DNA of 64,000 nucleotides from Pectobacterium cacticida (GTDB taxonomy: Bacteria; Pseudomonadota; Gammaproteobacteria; Enterobacterales; Enterobacteriaceae), in assembly GCF_036885195.1 (NCBI RefSeq), contig NZ_CP133656.1, positions 2,046,001-2,110,000 of the forward strand. The letters are read 5' to 3'. Numbering within the stretch: position 1 is the stretch's first letter; each line of letters starts with the position of its first letter. The notes under the pieces were generated by a model. The model had not been told where the DNA came from and ran no database searches. It worked only from the letters and a program-made list of their open reading frames with translations. Of the stretch, positions 1-8,237 are shown in pieces. The position numbers were made by a program, and so were the translations under genes.

Positions 1-778
1 GTCACAGCATCCAGCGAGCGTATTTGTTTTACACCGTGACTGGATCCGCACGGCCAGCAATCGCTTTGTGCTCGATCCGGGTATACCGGAAGTTCGGCAT
101 TGGATTACCCGCATTGTCGCCGAAGTGGTTAGTCGCTACCCCATTGACGGAGTGCAGTTTGACGACTATTTCTATGCCGAATCACCTGCTTCTATTTTAA
201 ATGACAATGAAACCTTTAAAAAATACGGACAGGGATTCACCACAAAAGCGGATTGGCGGCGACACAATACTCTGCAATTGATTGCACAGGTGTCGCACAC
301 AATTAAGCAGTTGAAACCAGCGATTGAATTTGGCGTCAGCCCCGCAGGGGTATGGCGCAATCGCTCTCACGATGCGGCAGGTTCCGACACACGCGGCGCC
401 GCCGCTTACGATGAGGCGTATGCCGATACCCGTCAGTGGGTGCAACAAGGGTTATTGGATTACATCGCTCCGCAGCTATATTGGCCATTTGCGCGTGATG
501 CGGCGCGCTATGATGTACTTGCGAAATGGTGGGCGGATGTGGTGAAACCGACGAATACGCGGCTTTATATTGGCGTTGCGCTGTACAAAGTGGGTGAACC
601 TTCAAAAAGTGAGCCGGACTGGGCGGTTGGCGGCGGAGTGGCGGAGTTGAAAAAACAGATCGATTTAAATGAATCCCTGCCACAAGTTAACGGCACGATT
701 CTATTTCGCGAGGACTATCTTAATCAGCCACAGACTCAAGACGCGGTGCGCTATCTCAAAAGTCGCTGGGGAAAATAG
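1..778 (+). CDS. digH: Glycosyl hydrolase-like lipoprotein DigH (YddW), 3' part
   Basis: The reading frame is open to the left edge (frame starts at base 2), so this is the C-terminal part of a gene beginning outside the window; an internal GTG at 68 is not its start. It contains the glycosyl-hydrolase-like 10 core, including GVQFDDYFY after a YPIDG turn, APQLYWPF, and the terminal GTILFREDYL block. E. coli DigH is an outer-membrane lipoprotein that acts on denuded peptidoglycan glycans at the division site; that role is carried over from the family. The N-terminal lipobox cannot be checked here. A weak GGGTA/TACCC hairpin (782-797) with a short T run follows the stop. Confidence 0.85.
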   Translation, partial: SQHPASVFVLHRDWIRTASNRFVLDPGIPEVRHWITRIVAEVVSRYPIDGVQFDDYFYAESPASILNDNETFKKYGQGFTTKADWRRHNTLQLIAQVSHTIKQLKPAIEFGVSPAGVWRNRSHDAAGSDTRGAAAYDEAYADTRQWVQQGLLDYIAPQLYWPFARDAARYDVLAKWWADVVKPTNTRLYIGVALYKVGEPSKSEPDWAVGGGVAELKKQIDLNESLPQVNGTILFREDYLNQPQTQDAVRYLKSRWGK

Positions 779-1047
779 CACGGGTATTTATTTACCCTTT
801 CTACATATAAGAAATCTTAAAATTTTTTGCCGATTTAATCAGCATGTAAAATAACCGTGCCTACAATGATGTCTGCAAATAAGAATAACCAATTGATTTT
901 TATGTTTAAAAATAAAAAATTGTAAATAAAATAAATCATTGAGTCGTTGGCTGAAAAACTCTATATTGGCGGCGCTTTTTATAGCGTAGTTTTTAATTCA
1001 TTTATTCAGCGGTGTGTTCCAAAACACACGGTTGTAGGAGAGATATG
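779..1047. other. AT-rich intergenic region before dat
   Basis: This region of about 270 bases is strongly AT-rich, especially 890-1010, and presumably carries the dat-ddc promoter. No confident -35/-10 pair or operator palindrome was recognised. It ends with an AGGAG ribosome binding site at 1036-1040. Confidence 0.5.
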
Positions 1048-2430
1048 ATGACGGATAAAGTCCGTATTGACAGTGTAGGTGCGAATACATTAATCGGCAA
1101 CAATGAAACCTATTTGGCGCGACAGGCTGAATTTGAATCAAACGTAAGGAGTTATCCACGCAAATTGCCTTTAGCAATCGCGAAAGCCGAAGGCGTGTGG
1201 ATTACGGATGTAGAAAATAAGCAATATCTTGATTGTCTGGCTGGCGCGGGGGCGCTGGCGCTTGGGCACAATCATCCTGACGTGCTGCAAAGCATCCAAC
1301 ATGTCATTACCAGCGGCTTGCCGTTACATACGCTTGACCTCACCACACCGTTAAAAGACCGGTTCTCAGAATATCTGCTTTCTTTATTACCCGGTCAGGG
1401 AAAAGAATACTGCCTCCAGTTTACCGGTCCTTCCGGCGCCGATGCCGTTGAGGCTGCGCTCAAACTAGCGAAAAAATATACCGGTCGTTCCGGGGTCATC
1501 AGTTTCTCCGGCGGCTACCACGGCATGACGCATGGCGCGTTGTCAGTAACGGGTAATCTGTCACCGAAAGAAGCGGTCAACGGCATGATGCCAGAAGTTC
1601 ACTTTATGCCTTATCCGCATCAGTACCGCTGCCCATTGGGGATTGGCGGTGATGCAGGCGTTAAGGCCTTAAGCTACTATTTTGAAAACCTGATTAATGA
1701 CGTTGAGAGCGGCGTGCGCAAACCGGCAGCGGTCATTCTGGAAGCGGTCCAGGGCGAAGGCGGCGTGAATCCAGCGCCCGCCGAATGGCTACAATGCATC
1801 CGCCGAGTGACCAGGGAACACGGTATCCTGCTCATCGTCGATGAAGTGCAAGCCGGTTTTGCGCGCACGGGTAAATTCTTTGCCTTTGAACACGCCGGTA
1901 TTGAGCCCGATATCATTGTGATGTCCAAAGCCGTCGGTGGCGGTTTACCTTTGGCTGTATTGGGCATTAAGAAACCTTTTGATGCCTGGGCGCCGGGTCA
2001 TCATACGGGAACGTTTCGCGGCAACCAGTTGGCGATGGCCACGGGCCTGACAACGTTGAAATATCTTAAAGACCATCGAGTGGCGGACAAAGTTGCCGAG
2101 CAAGGTGAATGGCTGAAAGCCAAACTTATTGAGTTGCAACAACGTTATCCGGTGATTGGCCACGTTCGTGGTTTAGGATTAATGATCGGGATTGAGATAG
2201 TCAAACCTGACGAGACACCAGATCACATGGGCTGCTACCCCTATGATGGCGAGTTATCCGCCCTGTTACAGAAAAAATGTTTTGAATCGGGGCTGATTCT
2301 GGAACGTGGCGGTCGTAACGGCTGTGTTCTGCGCCTGCTTCCTTCTCTATTGATCAGCAATGCTGAATTAGAGATCTTCCTGGATAAATTTGAAAACGCC
2401 CTGCTCTCCGCTGGCGTTAAGCCTGTTTAA
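1048..2430 (+). CDS. dat: Diaminobutyrate--2-oxoglutarate aminotransferase
   Basis: Class III PLP aminotransferase of about 460 residues that makes L-2,4-diaminobutyrate from aspartate semialdehyde, using glutamate as amino donor. Visible motifs are the [12 protein letters not shown] phosphate-binding region, [14 protein letters not shown] with the PLP-contacting Asp near residue 265, and [13 protein letters not shown] with the Schiff-base Lys near residue 294. The start at 1048 (MTDKVRIDS) lies seven bases after AGGAG; the upstream in-frame GTG at 1012 and ATG at 1045 are less well spaced. ddc follows after 18 bases, so the two form an operon converting aspartate semialdehyde to 1,3-diaminopropane. 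An EctB-type ectoine enzyme is excluded by the decarboxylase partner and the absence of ectA/ectC. Confidence 0.92.
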   Translation: MTDKVRIDSVGANTLIGNNETYLARQAEFESNVRSYPRKLPLAIAKAEGVWITDVENKQYLDCLAGAGALALGHNHPDVLQSIQHVITSGLPLHTLDLTTPLKDRFSEYLLSLLPGQGKEYCLQFTGPSGADAVEAALKLAKKYTGRSGVISFSGGYHGMTHGALSVTGNLSPKEAVNGMMPEVHFMPYPHQYRCPLGIGGDAGVKALSYYFENLINDVESGVRKPAAVILEAVQGEGGVNPAPAEWLQCIRRVTREHGILLIVDEVQAGFARTGKFFAFEHAGIEPDIIVMSKAVGGGLPLAVLGIKKPFDAWAPGHHTGTFRGNQLAMATGLTTLKYLKDHRVADKVAEQGEWLKAKLIELQQRYPVIGHVRGLGLMIGIEIVKPDETPDHMGCYPYDGELSALLQKKCFESGLILERGGRNGCVLRLLPSLLISNAELEIFLDKFENALLSAGVKPV

Positions 2431-2448
2431 GTGGAACGGAGCACTGTC

Positions 2449-3921
2449 ATGGCAAAATTAAATCCGATTCTGAGTGCCTCGGCGCCAAGCATCGAGGCCT
2501 ATCGGGACGCGATTACGCAGAGTAGCCAGGCCGTGATGCAATGGCTTCAACAACCTGAAATGTATCAGGGGAAATCGGTTGCTGAATTGCGTGAGCGTAT
2601 CTCTTTGAACTTTACGCCTCAGGGGCTGGGTAATCAGGAGGCCATTGCGCGAGCTATTGAGTATTTTTTAAAGGATAGCGTGTCAGTGCACCATCCGCAG
2701 TGCATAGCGCATCTGCACTGCCCAAGTCTGGTCGTTAGCCAGGCAGCGGAAGTGCTGATTAACGCCACCAATCAAAGTATGGACTCCTGGGATCAAAGTC
2801 CGTCGGCGACCATTATCGAAATGAAGCTGATCGAATGGCTGCGTACACAAGTCGGCTACCCATCTGGCGATGCGGGCGTATTCACTAGCGGCGGCACCCA
2901 GAGTAATCTAATGGGACTCATGCTGGCACGCGATGCCTTTTTTGCCCGTCAAGGGCACGCCATCCAGCACGATGGGTTGGTAGGCGATCTAACCAAAGTG
3001 AAAGTGTTCTGTTCCGAAAATGCCCATTTTTCGGTGCAAAAGAACATGGCGTTGTTGGGGCTCGGTTTTCAATGCGTGACCCAAGTGAAAACCGATCGTT
3101 TTGCGCGTATGGATCTTAACGATCTCACCGAAAAAGTGGCGCAGGCCAACGCTAACGGCAATCGGATTATGGCGATTGTCGCCACGGCCGGAACAACGGA
3201 TGCCGGCGCGATCGATCCGCTACGCGCCATCGCGACACTGGCCGCAGAACACGAGATTTGGCTACATGTCGATGCCGCCTGGGGGGGGGCTCTACTGCTG
3301 TCCGAAAAATATCGTGATGCTCTGGACGGTATTGAGCTGGCGGATTCCATCACATTAGACTTTCATAAACAGTTCTTCCAGACGATTAGCTGTGGCGCAT
3401 TCTTGTTGAAAGAGGCCCGTCACTATGAGCTGATGCGTTATCAGGCCGCTTACCTCAACTCGGCGTTTGATGAAGCGCAAGGGGTTCCCAATCTGGTGTC
3501 GAAATCTTTACAGACAACGCGACGGTTTGATGCGCTGAAACTGTGGATGGGGCTGGAAGCGTTAGGCCAGCAGCAGTATGCCGCAATCATCGATCACGGT
3601 ATTACACTGGCGCAGCAGGTGGCTGAGTATCTGGAGGGACACGCCGCATTGGAATTAATAATGCCGCCACAGTTGGCAAGCGTGTTGTTCCGCTATCGGC
3701 CGCAGCCGCAAACAGCGGCGGAGAGTGTGGACATTGGGCTACTTAACCAACGCATCGGCGATGCACTGCTGATGTCGGGACGCGCTAACGTAGGCGTCAC
3801 CGAGTTTAATGGCGTTACCTGCCTGAAACTGACGTTACTAAATCCAACGGTGACGCTGGAGGATGTAAAAGTTCTACTCACGCTGGTTGAAAGCACCGCG
3901 CAATCGCTGTTGGTTGCGTAA
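2449..3921 (+). CDS. ddc: L-2,4-diaminobutyrate decarboxylase
   Basis: Group II PLP decarboxylase (490 residues) that turns 2,4-diaminobutyrate into 1,3-diaminopropane. Family motifs: FTSGGTQSNLMGL near 146, the stacking His near 193 in ENAHFSVQK, HVDAAWGG near 273-280 and the PLP Lys in DFHKQFFQ near 307. The ATG at 2449 follows GGAG (2438-2441) by seven bases; a GTG at 2431 right after the dat stop lacks a Shine-Dalgarno sequence. A run of nine G at 3281-3289 encodes the invariant Trp-Gly-Gly and is in frame. The dat-ddc order matches that in Acinetobacter and other gamma-proteobacteria, where 1,3-diaminopropane is the product. Confidence 0.93.
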   Translation: MAKLNPILSASAPSIEAYRDAITQSSQAVMQWLQQPEMYQGKSVAELRERISLNFTPQGLGNQEAIARAIEYFLKDSVSVHHPQCIAHLHCPSLVVSQAAEVLINATNQSMDSWDQSPSATIIEMKLIEWLRTQVGYPSGDAGVFTSGGTQSNLMGLMLARDAFFARQGHAIQHDGLVGDLTKVKVFCSENAHFSVQKNMALLGLGFQCVTQVKTDRFARMDLNDLTEKVAQANANGNRIMAIVATAGTTDAGAIDPLRAIATLAAEHEIWLHVDAAWGGALLLSEKYRDALDGIELADSITLDFHKQFFQTISCGAFLLKEARHYELMRYQAAYLNSAFDEAQGVPNLVSKSLQTTRRFDALKLWMGLEALGQQQYAAIIDHGITLAQQVAEYLEGHAALELIMPPQLASVLFRYRPQPQTAAESVDIGLLNQRIGDALLMSGRANVGVTEFNGVTCLKLTLLNPTVTLEDVKVLLTLVESTAQSLLVA

Positions 3922-3946
3922 CGCCGCACGACCTATTAGGCAAAGT

Positions 3947-3981
3947 GAAAAGCCGCTGATCTCACCGATTATCGGCTTTTC
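3947..3981. terminator. Bidirectional terminator between ddc and pptA
   Basis: GAAAAGCCG at 3947-3955 pairs with CGGCTTTTC at 3973-3981 across a 17-base loop. The A-rich and T-rich flanks allow it to end ddc from the left and pptA from the right. Confidence 0.75.
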
Positions 3982-4007
3982 ATTACTTACTATCATAAGA
4001 CATTAAT

Positions 4008-4238
4008 TTAATACGAATATCCCGGTTTTTTTGCCAATGTTGCCAAGTGCGGCTTGATAAAGGGATCGTAAACCTCGTCCTTCCAGCGTTCGGGCGGAAT
4101 TTCATGCAGCGCGACAGAAAGTGCGTCGTTAGAAGAACCAAAGTGATGCTTAAGCACCGCCGCAAGATCTTCAGCAACGGCTCTTTTCTCCTCTTCAGAC
4201 AGGTTCCTGGGAAAATATTTGGCATCGATATGCGGCAT
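4008..4238 (-). CDS. pptA: Tautomerase PptA (4-oxalocrotonate tautomerase family)
   Basis: A 76-residue protein of the 4-OT superfamily. Pro2 follows the initiator Met (MPHIDAKYFPR), giving the N-terminal catalytic proline after Met removal. The C-terminal KKPGYSY matches E. coli PptA/YdcE, which is a dimer with tautomerase activity on phenylpyruvate-like enols; the physiological substrate is unknown. It is a single-gene unit transcribed towards ddc. Confidence 0.88.
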   Translation of the reverse strand: MPHIDAKYFPRNLSEEEKRAVAEDLAAVLKHHFGSSNDALSVALHEIPPERWKDEVYDPFIKPHLATLAKKPGYSY

Positions 4239-4431
4239 GGGGTTGTCCTTTTAGTCAGAGTATTACGCTATTGGTGAAAGTGCGCATTATCACCTAAACT
4301 TAGCGCGTGCAGGTAGTCACGTCCGCTACTATCATGAAAATAATACCTCACTGATACATCTTGCCCTTTCTGATTAACGTTAATCGCCCATCGTTACTCT
4401 CTGTTTATCCACGATAAAACATGGAGAACCT

Positions 4432-5256
4432 ATGCCAATTTGCAAGACAAAACTGATTATTTTTAGCGATCTCGACGGATCGTTGCTTGATCATGACACT
4501 TATCGTTGGGATGCCGCCCAACCGTGGCTGAGGCGACTCGCAGACGAGGAGATTCCGGTCATCATTACCACGAGCAAAACCGCTACTGAGGTCGAACCCT
4601 TGCGTACAGCGCTTGAGCTAGAAGACTATCCCTATATTGCGGAAAATGGCGCGATGGCCATATTGCCAACGGCCTGGCGATCTCACCCAGATTATCCGAA
4701 AAAAAGCGGTGGCGCTCCCTACTCCGCTATCCGTCATCAGTTAATACAACTGCGTTCATCCGGCTTCCGTTTCCAGGGATTTGGCGATATGAACAGCGTA
4801 GAACTCGCTGAAATGACAGGGCTAACGGCACAAGCAGCGGAACTTGCTCTACGGCGTGAGGCCTCTGAACCTCTACGTTGGCTGGATGACCCTGATAAGT
4901 TGCCCGCATTCCGTGAACAACTGGCGCAGGCGGGTTTCTCTCTGACGCAAGGTGGGCGCTTTTACCACGTGATGAGCGCACAAACGAGTAAGGGCCGCAT
5001 GGCCAACTGGATAAAAAAACAGTATAAGGAGAAATATGGACATTCCGTCAAAACGCTCGCCCTCGGCGATGGCCCTAACGATGTGTCGCTGTTAAGCGAA
5101 GCAGACTATGCCGTGTTAATTAAGGGCAAAACGCATCAAATTGTTAGCCTGCCGGAATCCTTTCGCGGTGAGCAGTATTGTACGCAGAATTCTGGGCCTC
5201 AGGGATGGACTGAAGGATTGCAACATTTTATTGGTAAGCGTTATTTCTCGGCGTGA
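4432..5256 (+). CDS. yedP: HAD-family hexosyl-3-phosphoglycerate phosphatase (YedP/GpgP-like)
   Basis: A 274-residue HAD-IIB phosphatase of the mannosyl/glucosyl-3-phosphoglycerate phosphatase family. Motif I is SDLDGS (residues 12-17) with the nucleophilic Asp, motif II is ITTSKT, and the metal-binding motif GDGPNDVSLL lies near the C-terminus; IAENGA in the cap region is also conserved. The next gene is a GT81-type glucosyl-3-phosphoglycerate synthase 30 bases downstream, so the likely substrate here is glucosyl-3-phosphoglycerate and the product glucosylglycerate. E. coli YedP is the nearest named relative but lacks such a neighbour there. The substrate (glucosyl or mannosyl) is inferred. 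Confidence 0.85.
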   Translation: MPICKTKLIIFSDLDGSLLDHDTYRWDAAQPWLRRLADEEIPVIITTSKTATEVEPLRTALELEDYPYIAENGAMAILPTAWRSHPDYPKKSGGAPYSAIRHQLIQLRSSGFRFQGFGDMNSVELAEMTGLTAQAAELALRREASEPLRWLDDPDKLPAFREQLAQAGFSLTQGGRFYHVMSAQTSKGRMANWIKKQYKEKYGHSVKTLALGDGPNDVSLLSEADYAVLIKGKTHQIVSLPESFRGEQYCTQNSGPQGWTEGLQHFIGKRYFSA

Positions 5257-5286
5257 ACCCAAAGCCAGATAGCATGGGAGTATATG

Positions 5287-6504
5287 ATGAGCGAATTTTA
5301 TCAAGATGGCATTATTACTAACCTTCACAACCTTACACAGCGCAGCACGGAAGAGCTGGAGTATGAACTACAGGTATTTTCCGGGCAAAACACGATGGGA
5401 CTGATTCTACCCTCGCTGTATTCTGAACTGGAAGGCCCGGCGCTGAGTCACATTATCGATCAGCTGTCCCAGGTTTCCTATTTGGGTGAGATTGTAATCG
5501 GTCTGGATCGTGCCGATAGACAACAGTTTTTGTACGCCCGCCAGTTTTTTTCTCGATTACCGCAACGTCACCGAATTCTGTGGAACGATGGCCCACGATT
5601 AAAAGCGCTCAGTGACGAACTGGCAGAACAATCGCTGGCACCGCAGGAGCCAGGCAAGGGGCGCAATGTCTGGTTTTGTGTCGGCTATACGCTCGCGTCA
5701 CGTCGCTCTACCTGCGTCGCCTTACACGATTGTGACATTGTCACTTATGATCGTGCTATGCTTGCCCGTCTGTTCTACCCCGTGGCAAATCCGCACTTTG
5801 GTTACGATTTCTGTAAAGGTTATTACGCGCGTGTCGCTGAGGGACAATTGAACGGCCGCGTGGGGCGTTTATTGGTCTATCCGTTACTGAAATCGCTGCA
5901 AAAGGTTTACGGGCATTCTGACTATCTGGATTACATGCGCAGTTTCCGCTACCCCCTTTCCGGTGAATTTGCCATGCGCACCGCTATCCTTGATAACCTG
6001 CGAATCCCTAGTGACTGGGGATTGGAAATCGGCGTCCTGTCTGAGATTCATCGCGGAACAGCAACCCGCCGTATCTGCCAGGTCGATATTGCCGATCGCT
6101 ATGATCATAAACATCAGCCTATGTCTGAAGACGATCCCAACGCAGGCTTGCAGCGCATGGCAATGGATATTACCAAGGCGCTCTATCGTAAGCTGGCGAT
6201 CCTTGGCGTCAACATTACTACGGATTCTTTCCGCGTTCTACGCGCGACCTACTATCGTACCGCGCTGGATATGATTGATGCCTTCGAGCATGATGCGCGT
6301 ATGAATGGTTTAAGCTTTGATCGACATAAGGAAGAATCGGCGGTGGAATTATTTTCTGACGTCATTACCTTATCAGGCCATGACTATAGCGACAGCCCCG
6401 GCGACAAACCTTTTGTACCGAGTTGGAATCGCGTACAGTCGGCTTTCCCCGACATTCTTGACCGCTTATACGCTGCAGTGGAAGCCGATAATCAGGACGA
6501 ATGA
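5287..6504 (+). CDS. gpgS: Glucosyl-3-phosphoglycerate synthase-like glycosyltransferase (GT81)
   Basis: A protein of about 405 residues, recognisable as a GT-A family transferase. Features are an N-terminal ILPSLYSELEGPAL segment, the metal/nucleotide-sugar motif ALHDCDIVTYD, and conserved SGEFAMR and WGLEIGVLSEI blocks. GT81 enzymes move glucose from NDP-glucose to 3-phosphoglycerate. The phosphatase immediately upstream would then release glucosylglycerate, an osmolyte known to accumulate in Erwinia chrysanthemi (now Dickeya). Two ATGs lie at 5284 and 5287; the second is six bases after GGGAG (5276-5280). A perfect matS palindrome lies inside the gene at 5732-5744. GT81 assignment is good; donor and acceptor are inferred. 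Confidence 0.82.
   Translation: MSEFYQDGIITNLHNLTQRSTEELEYELQVFSGQNTMGLILPSLYSELEGPALSHIIDQLSQVSYLGEIVIGLDRADRQQFLYARQFFSRLPQRHRILWNDGPRLKALSDELAEQSLAPQEPGKGRNVWFCVGYTLASRRSTCVALHDCDIVTYDRAMLARLFYPVANPHFGYDFCKGYYARVAEGQLNGRVGRLLVYPLLKSLQKVYGHSDYLDYMRSFRYPLSGEFAMRTAILDNLRIPSDWGLEIGVLSEIHRGTATRRICQVDIADRYDHKHQPMSEDDPNAGLQRMAMDITKALYRKLAILGVNITTDSFRVLRATYYRTALDMIDAFEHDARMNGLSFDRHKEESAVELFSDVITLSGHDYSDSPGDKPFVPSWNRVQSAFPDILDRLYAAVEADNQDE
5732..5744. other. matS site (MatP binding), GTGACATTGTCAC
   Basis: A perfect match to the matS consensus GTGACRNYGTCAC, inside the gpgS-like gene. In enterobacteria MatP binds these sites only across the terminus macrodomain. It is the first of three perfect copies in the window. 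Confidence 0.8.
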
Positions 6505-6798
6505 TTTCCGCGACCTCATAGCGCAAACGCATCATGATGCATCATTCTATGTGTCATGGTGGATCTCTCCTTCTTCATTAATGGCAATCCCATTAATTTG
6601 ATTTCAGGATGAATGAATTAATTTTTTTACAGTAAATCACTATAGAAAAAGAGAATACATCCTGTCATACGGGAAAATGCGGCGTAATGTAGCGTCTTCC
6701 CTCTCTTTTACAACTTAAAGGAAATAAACTGATAAAGAAAATTGGCGCACTTTATGCTTTAGCTCTTCTGCCACTATGAAACTAAGGAGAGTATTTAG
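6505..6798. other. Intergenic region with palindromes and a signal-peptide-like remnant
   Basis: A perfect 12-base palindrome ATGATGCATCAT lies at 6534-6545, and an 8-bp hairpin ATTAATGG/CCATTAAT at 6577-6597 may help end the upstream operon. At 6729-6779, a short frame beginning CTG after AAAGGAAATAAA encodes IKKIGALYALALLPL and then stops. It resembles the start of an exported small protein, but its start codon is not ATG and it ends after 16 codons. No other gene was seen. Confidence 0.45.
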
Positions 6799-7983
6799 AT
6801 GAATTTTTTAACTAATGGAAACGAGGTGTTAAACCCGAAACGCAGAGCATTATTAAAACTTTCTGGCGCTTTGTTAGGGACGGCCGCCGTCACGACCGGC
6901 TTAAGTTCACGCGTTTTTGCGGGAACTCAGCCTGAAAATCAGGCATTTACACCGCCGTCGGTCGATCGCCCCATCCGTATCAATTTCAACGAAAATCCAT
7001 TAGGCATGTCGCCTAAGGCGCAAGCCGCCGCACGTGACGCGGTCGTAAAAGCTAATCGCTACGCGAAGAAGGAGATTTTGCAACTTGGCAATAAACTGGC
7101 ATCGCATCACCAGGTTGCAGCGCCGTCGATTTTGTTAACCGCGGGATCGTCAGAAGGTATCCGGGCGGCCATTGAAGCCTATGCGACTTTGGATGCCCAA
7201 CTGGTTATTCCTGAGCTGACCTACGGTGATGGCGAGCACTTTGCCAACATTGCTGGAATTAAGGTGACTAAAGTTAAAATGCTTGATAACTGGGCATTTG
7301 ATCTTGAAGGATTAAAAGCAGCCGTTGCCAATTACAGCGGCCCTTCTATCGTTTATCTGGTAAATCCTAACAACCCAACGGGCACGATTACGCCTGCGGA
7401 TTTAATCGAGCCATGGATTGCCAGCAGACCTGCCAATACAATGTTTATTGTCGATGAAGCCTATGCGGAGTTTGTGAATGATCCGCGTTTTCGTTCGATT
7501 TCGCCAATGATTGCTCAGGGGGCGGATAACATTATCCTGCTCAAAACGTTTTCCAAAATACATGCTATGGCCGGGATGCGTGTGGGTTATGCCGTCGCGC
7601 ATCCTACGGTCATTGCGATGATGGGAAGGTATGTCGCGGGGGAAAAAATCAATTTCCCTGGTGTTGATGCTGCGCTCGCGTCTATGGATGATGCAGCATT
7701 CATTACCTACAGTAAAAAGAGTAATGATCTCTCGCGCCAAATTTTACTCAACGTGTTGGATGAGCTGAAATTGCCTTACTTGCCATCAGAAGGTAATTTT
7801 GTTTTTCATCAGTTGATGGTGCCACTCAAAGATTACCAACAGCACATGGCAGAGGCAGGCGTGCTAATCGGGCGCGCTTTCCCGCCAGCAACTAACTGGT
7901 GTCGTATCTCGTTAGGCACGCCACAGGAAATGCAGTGGGTTGCCGATACCATGCGTGCATTCCGTCACAAAAATTGGATTTAA
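6799..7983 (+). CDS. Tat-signal PLP aminotransferase (HisC/class I-II fold)
   Basis: A 394-residue fold-type I aminotransferase. Residues 13-42 form a twin-arginine signal: PKRRALLKLSG, a hydrophobic stretch, then SSRVFAGT with probable cleavage after Ala41. The catalytic domain shows INFNENPLGMSP (substrate arm of HisC-like enzymes), VNPNNPTGT, FIVDEAYAEF with the PLP-binding Asp219, and LLKTFSKIHAMAGMRVGY with Lys253. The closest general family is histidinol-phosphate aminotransferase-like enzymes, but HisC is cytosolic, so this one should fold with its cofactor and be exported to the periplasm. It stands alone in transcription, with ACTAAGGAGAG before the ATG. The substrate is unknown. Confidence 0.8.
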   Translation: MNFLTNGNEVLNPKRRALLKLSGALLGTAAVTTGLSSRVFAGTQPENQAFTPPSVDRPIRINFNENPLGMSPKAQAAARDAVVKANRYAKKEILQLGNKLASHHQVAAPSILLTAGSSEGIRAAIEAYATLDAQLVIPELTYGDGEHFANIAGIKVTKVKMLDNWAFDLEGLKAAVANYSGPSIVYLVNPNNPTGTITPADLIEPWIASRPANTMFIVDEAYAEFVNDPRFRSISPMIAQGADNIILLKTFSKIHAMAGMRVGYAVAHPTVIAMMGRYVAGEKINFPGVDAALASMDDAAFITYSKKSNDLSRQILLNVLDELKLPYLPSEGNFVFHQLMVPLKDYQQHMAEAGVLIGRAFPPATNWCRISLGTPQEMQWVADTMRAFRHKNWI

Positions 7984-7998
7984 TCTTTCTATACAATA

Positions 7999-8025
7999 CC
8001 GCGTTGTTACGTTGTAACAACGCGG
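7999..8025 (+). terminator. Strong hairpin after the Tat aminotransferase
   Basis: A perfect 12-bp stem, CCGCGTTGTTAC / GTAACAACGCGG, with a GTT loop. The T-rich stretch CCTTTTATTT is about ten bases further on, so it is a plausible but not canonical terminator. Confidence 0.6.
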
Positions 8026-8076
8026 ACATCCGGCCTTTTATTTCCTTAATACCTGCACAGGCGTGGCTTCCCTAGG

Positions 8077-8109
8077 TTTGAACTCATATTTCATAGTTTT
8101 GAACTCATA
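8077..8109. repeat. Two direct copies of TTTGAACTCATA, 21 bases apart
   Basis: Identical 12-mers at 8077-8088 and 8098-8109 are spaced by two helical turns, about 130 bases upstream of ydfG. The spacing suits a dimeric regulator bound twice, but no known regulator was recognised. Confidence 0.4.
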
Positions 8110-8237
8110 ATTGTTAGATATCTGACCTCTGTCTTGAAAACCAGGGTAACGCTTGACCAGTAGAAAATTGCACGGCTAAATGAACCCATGCCTTTTAGGC
8201 GACAATAGACATGAAACGAGTCAGGGAGAATATGAGC

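Noticed and set aside
3281..3289. G9 run in ddc as another homopolymer frameshift.
   Set aside because: The run encodes Trp-Gly-Gly of HVDAAWGG in frame, and the protein continues normally.
4283..4310. Possible dif recombination site (AGTGCGCATTA resembling the XerC arm).
   Set aside because: The XerD arm TTATGTTAAAT is not present, and the central region does not fit; only one arm is similar.
8001..8020. GTTGTAAC resembling a second Ter site.
   Set aside because: It is the arm and loop of a perfect 12-bp terminator hairpin and lacks the AGTA and CTAA flanks of Ter.
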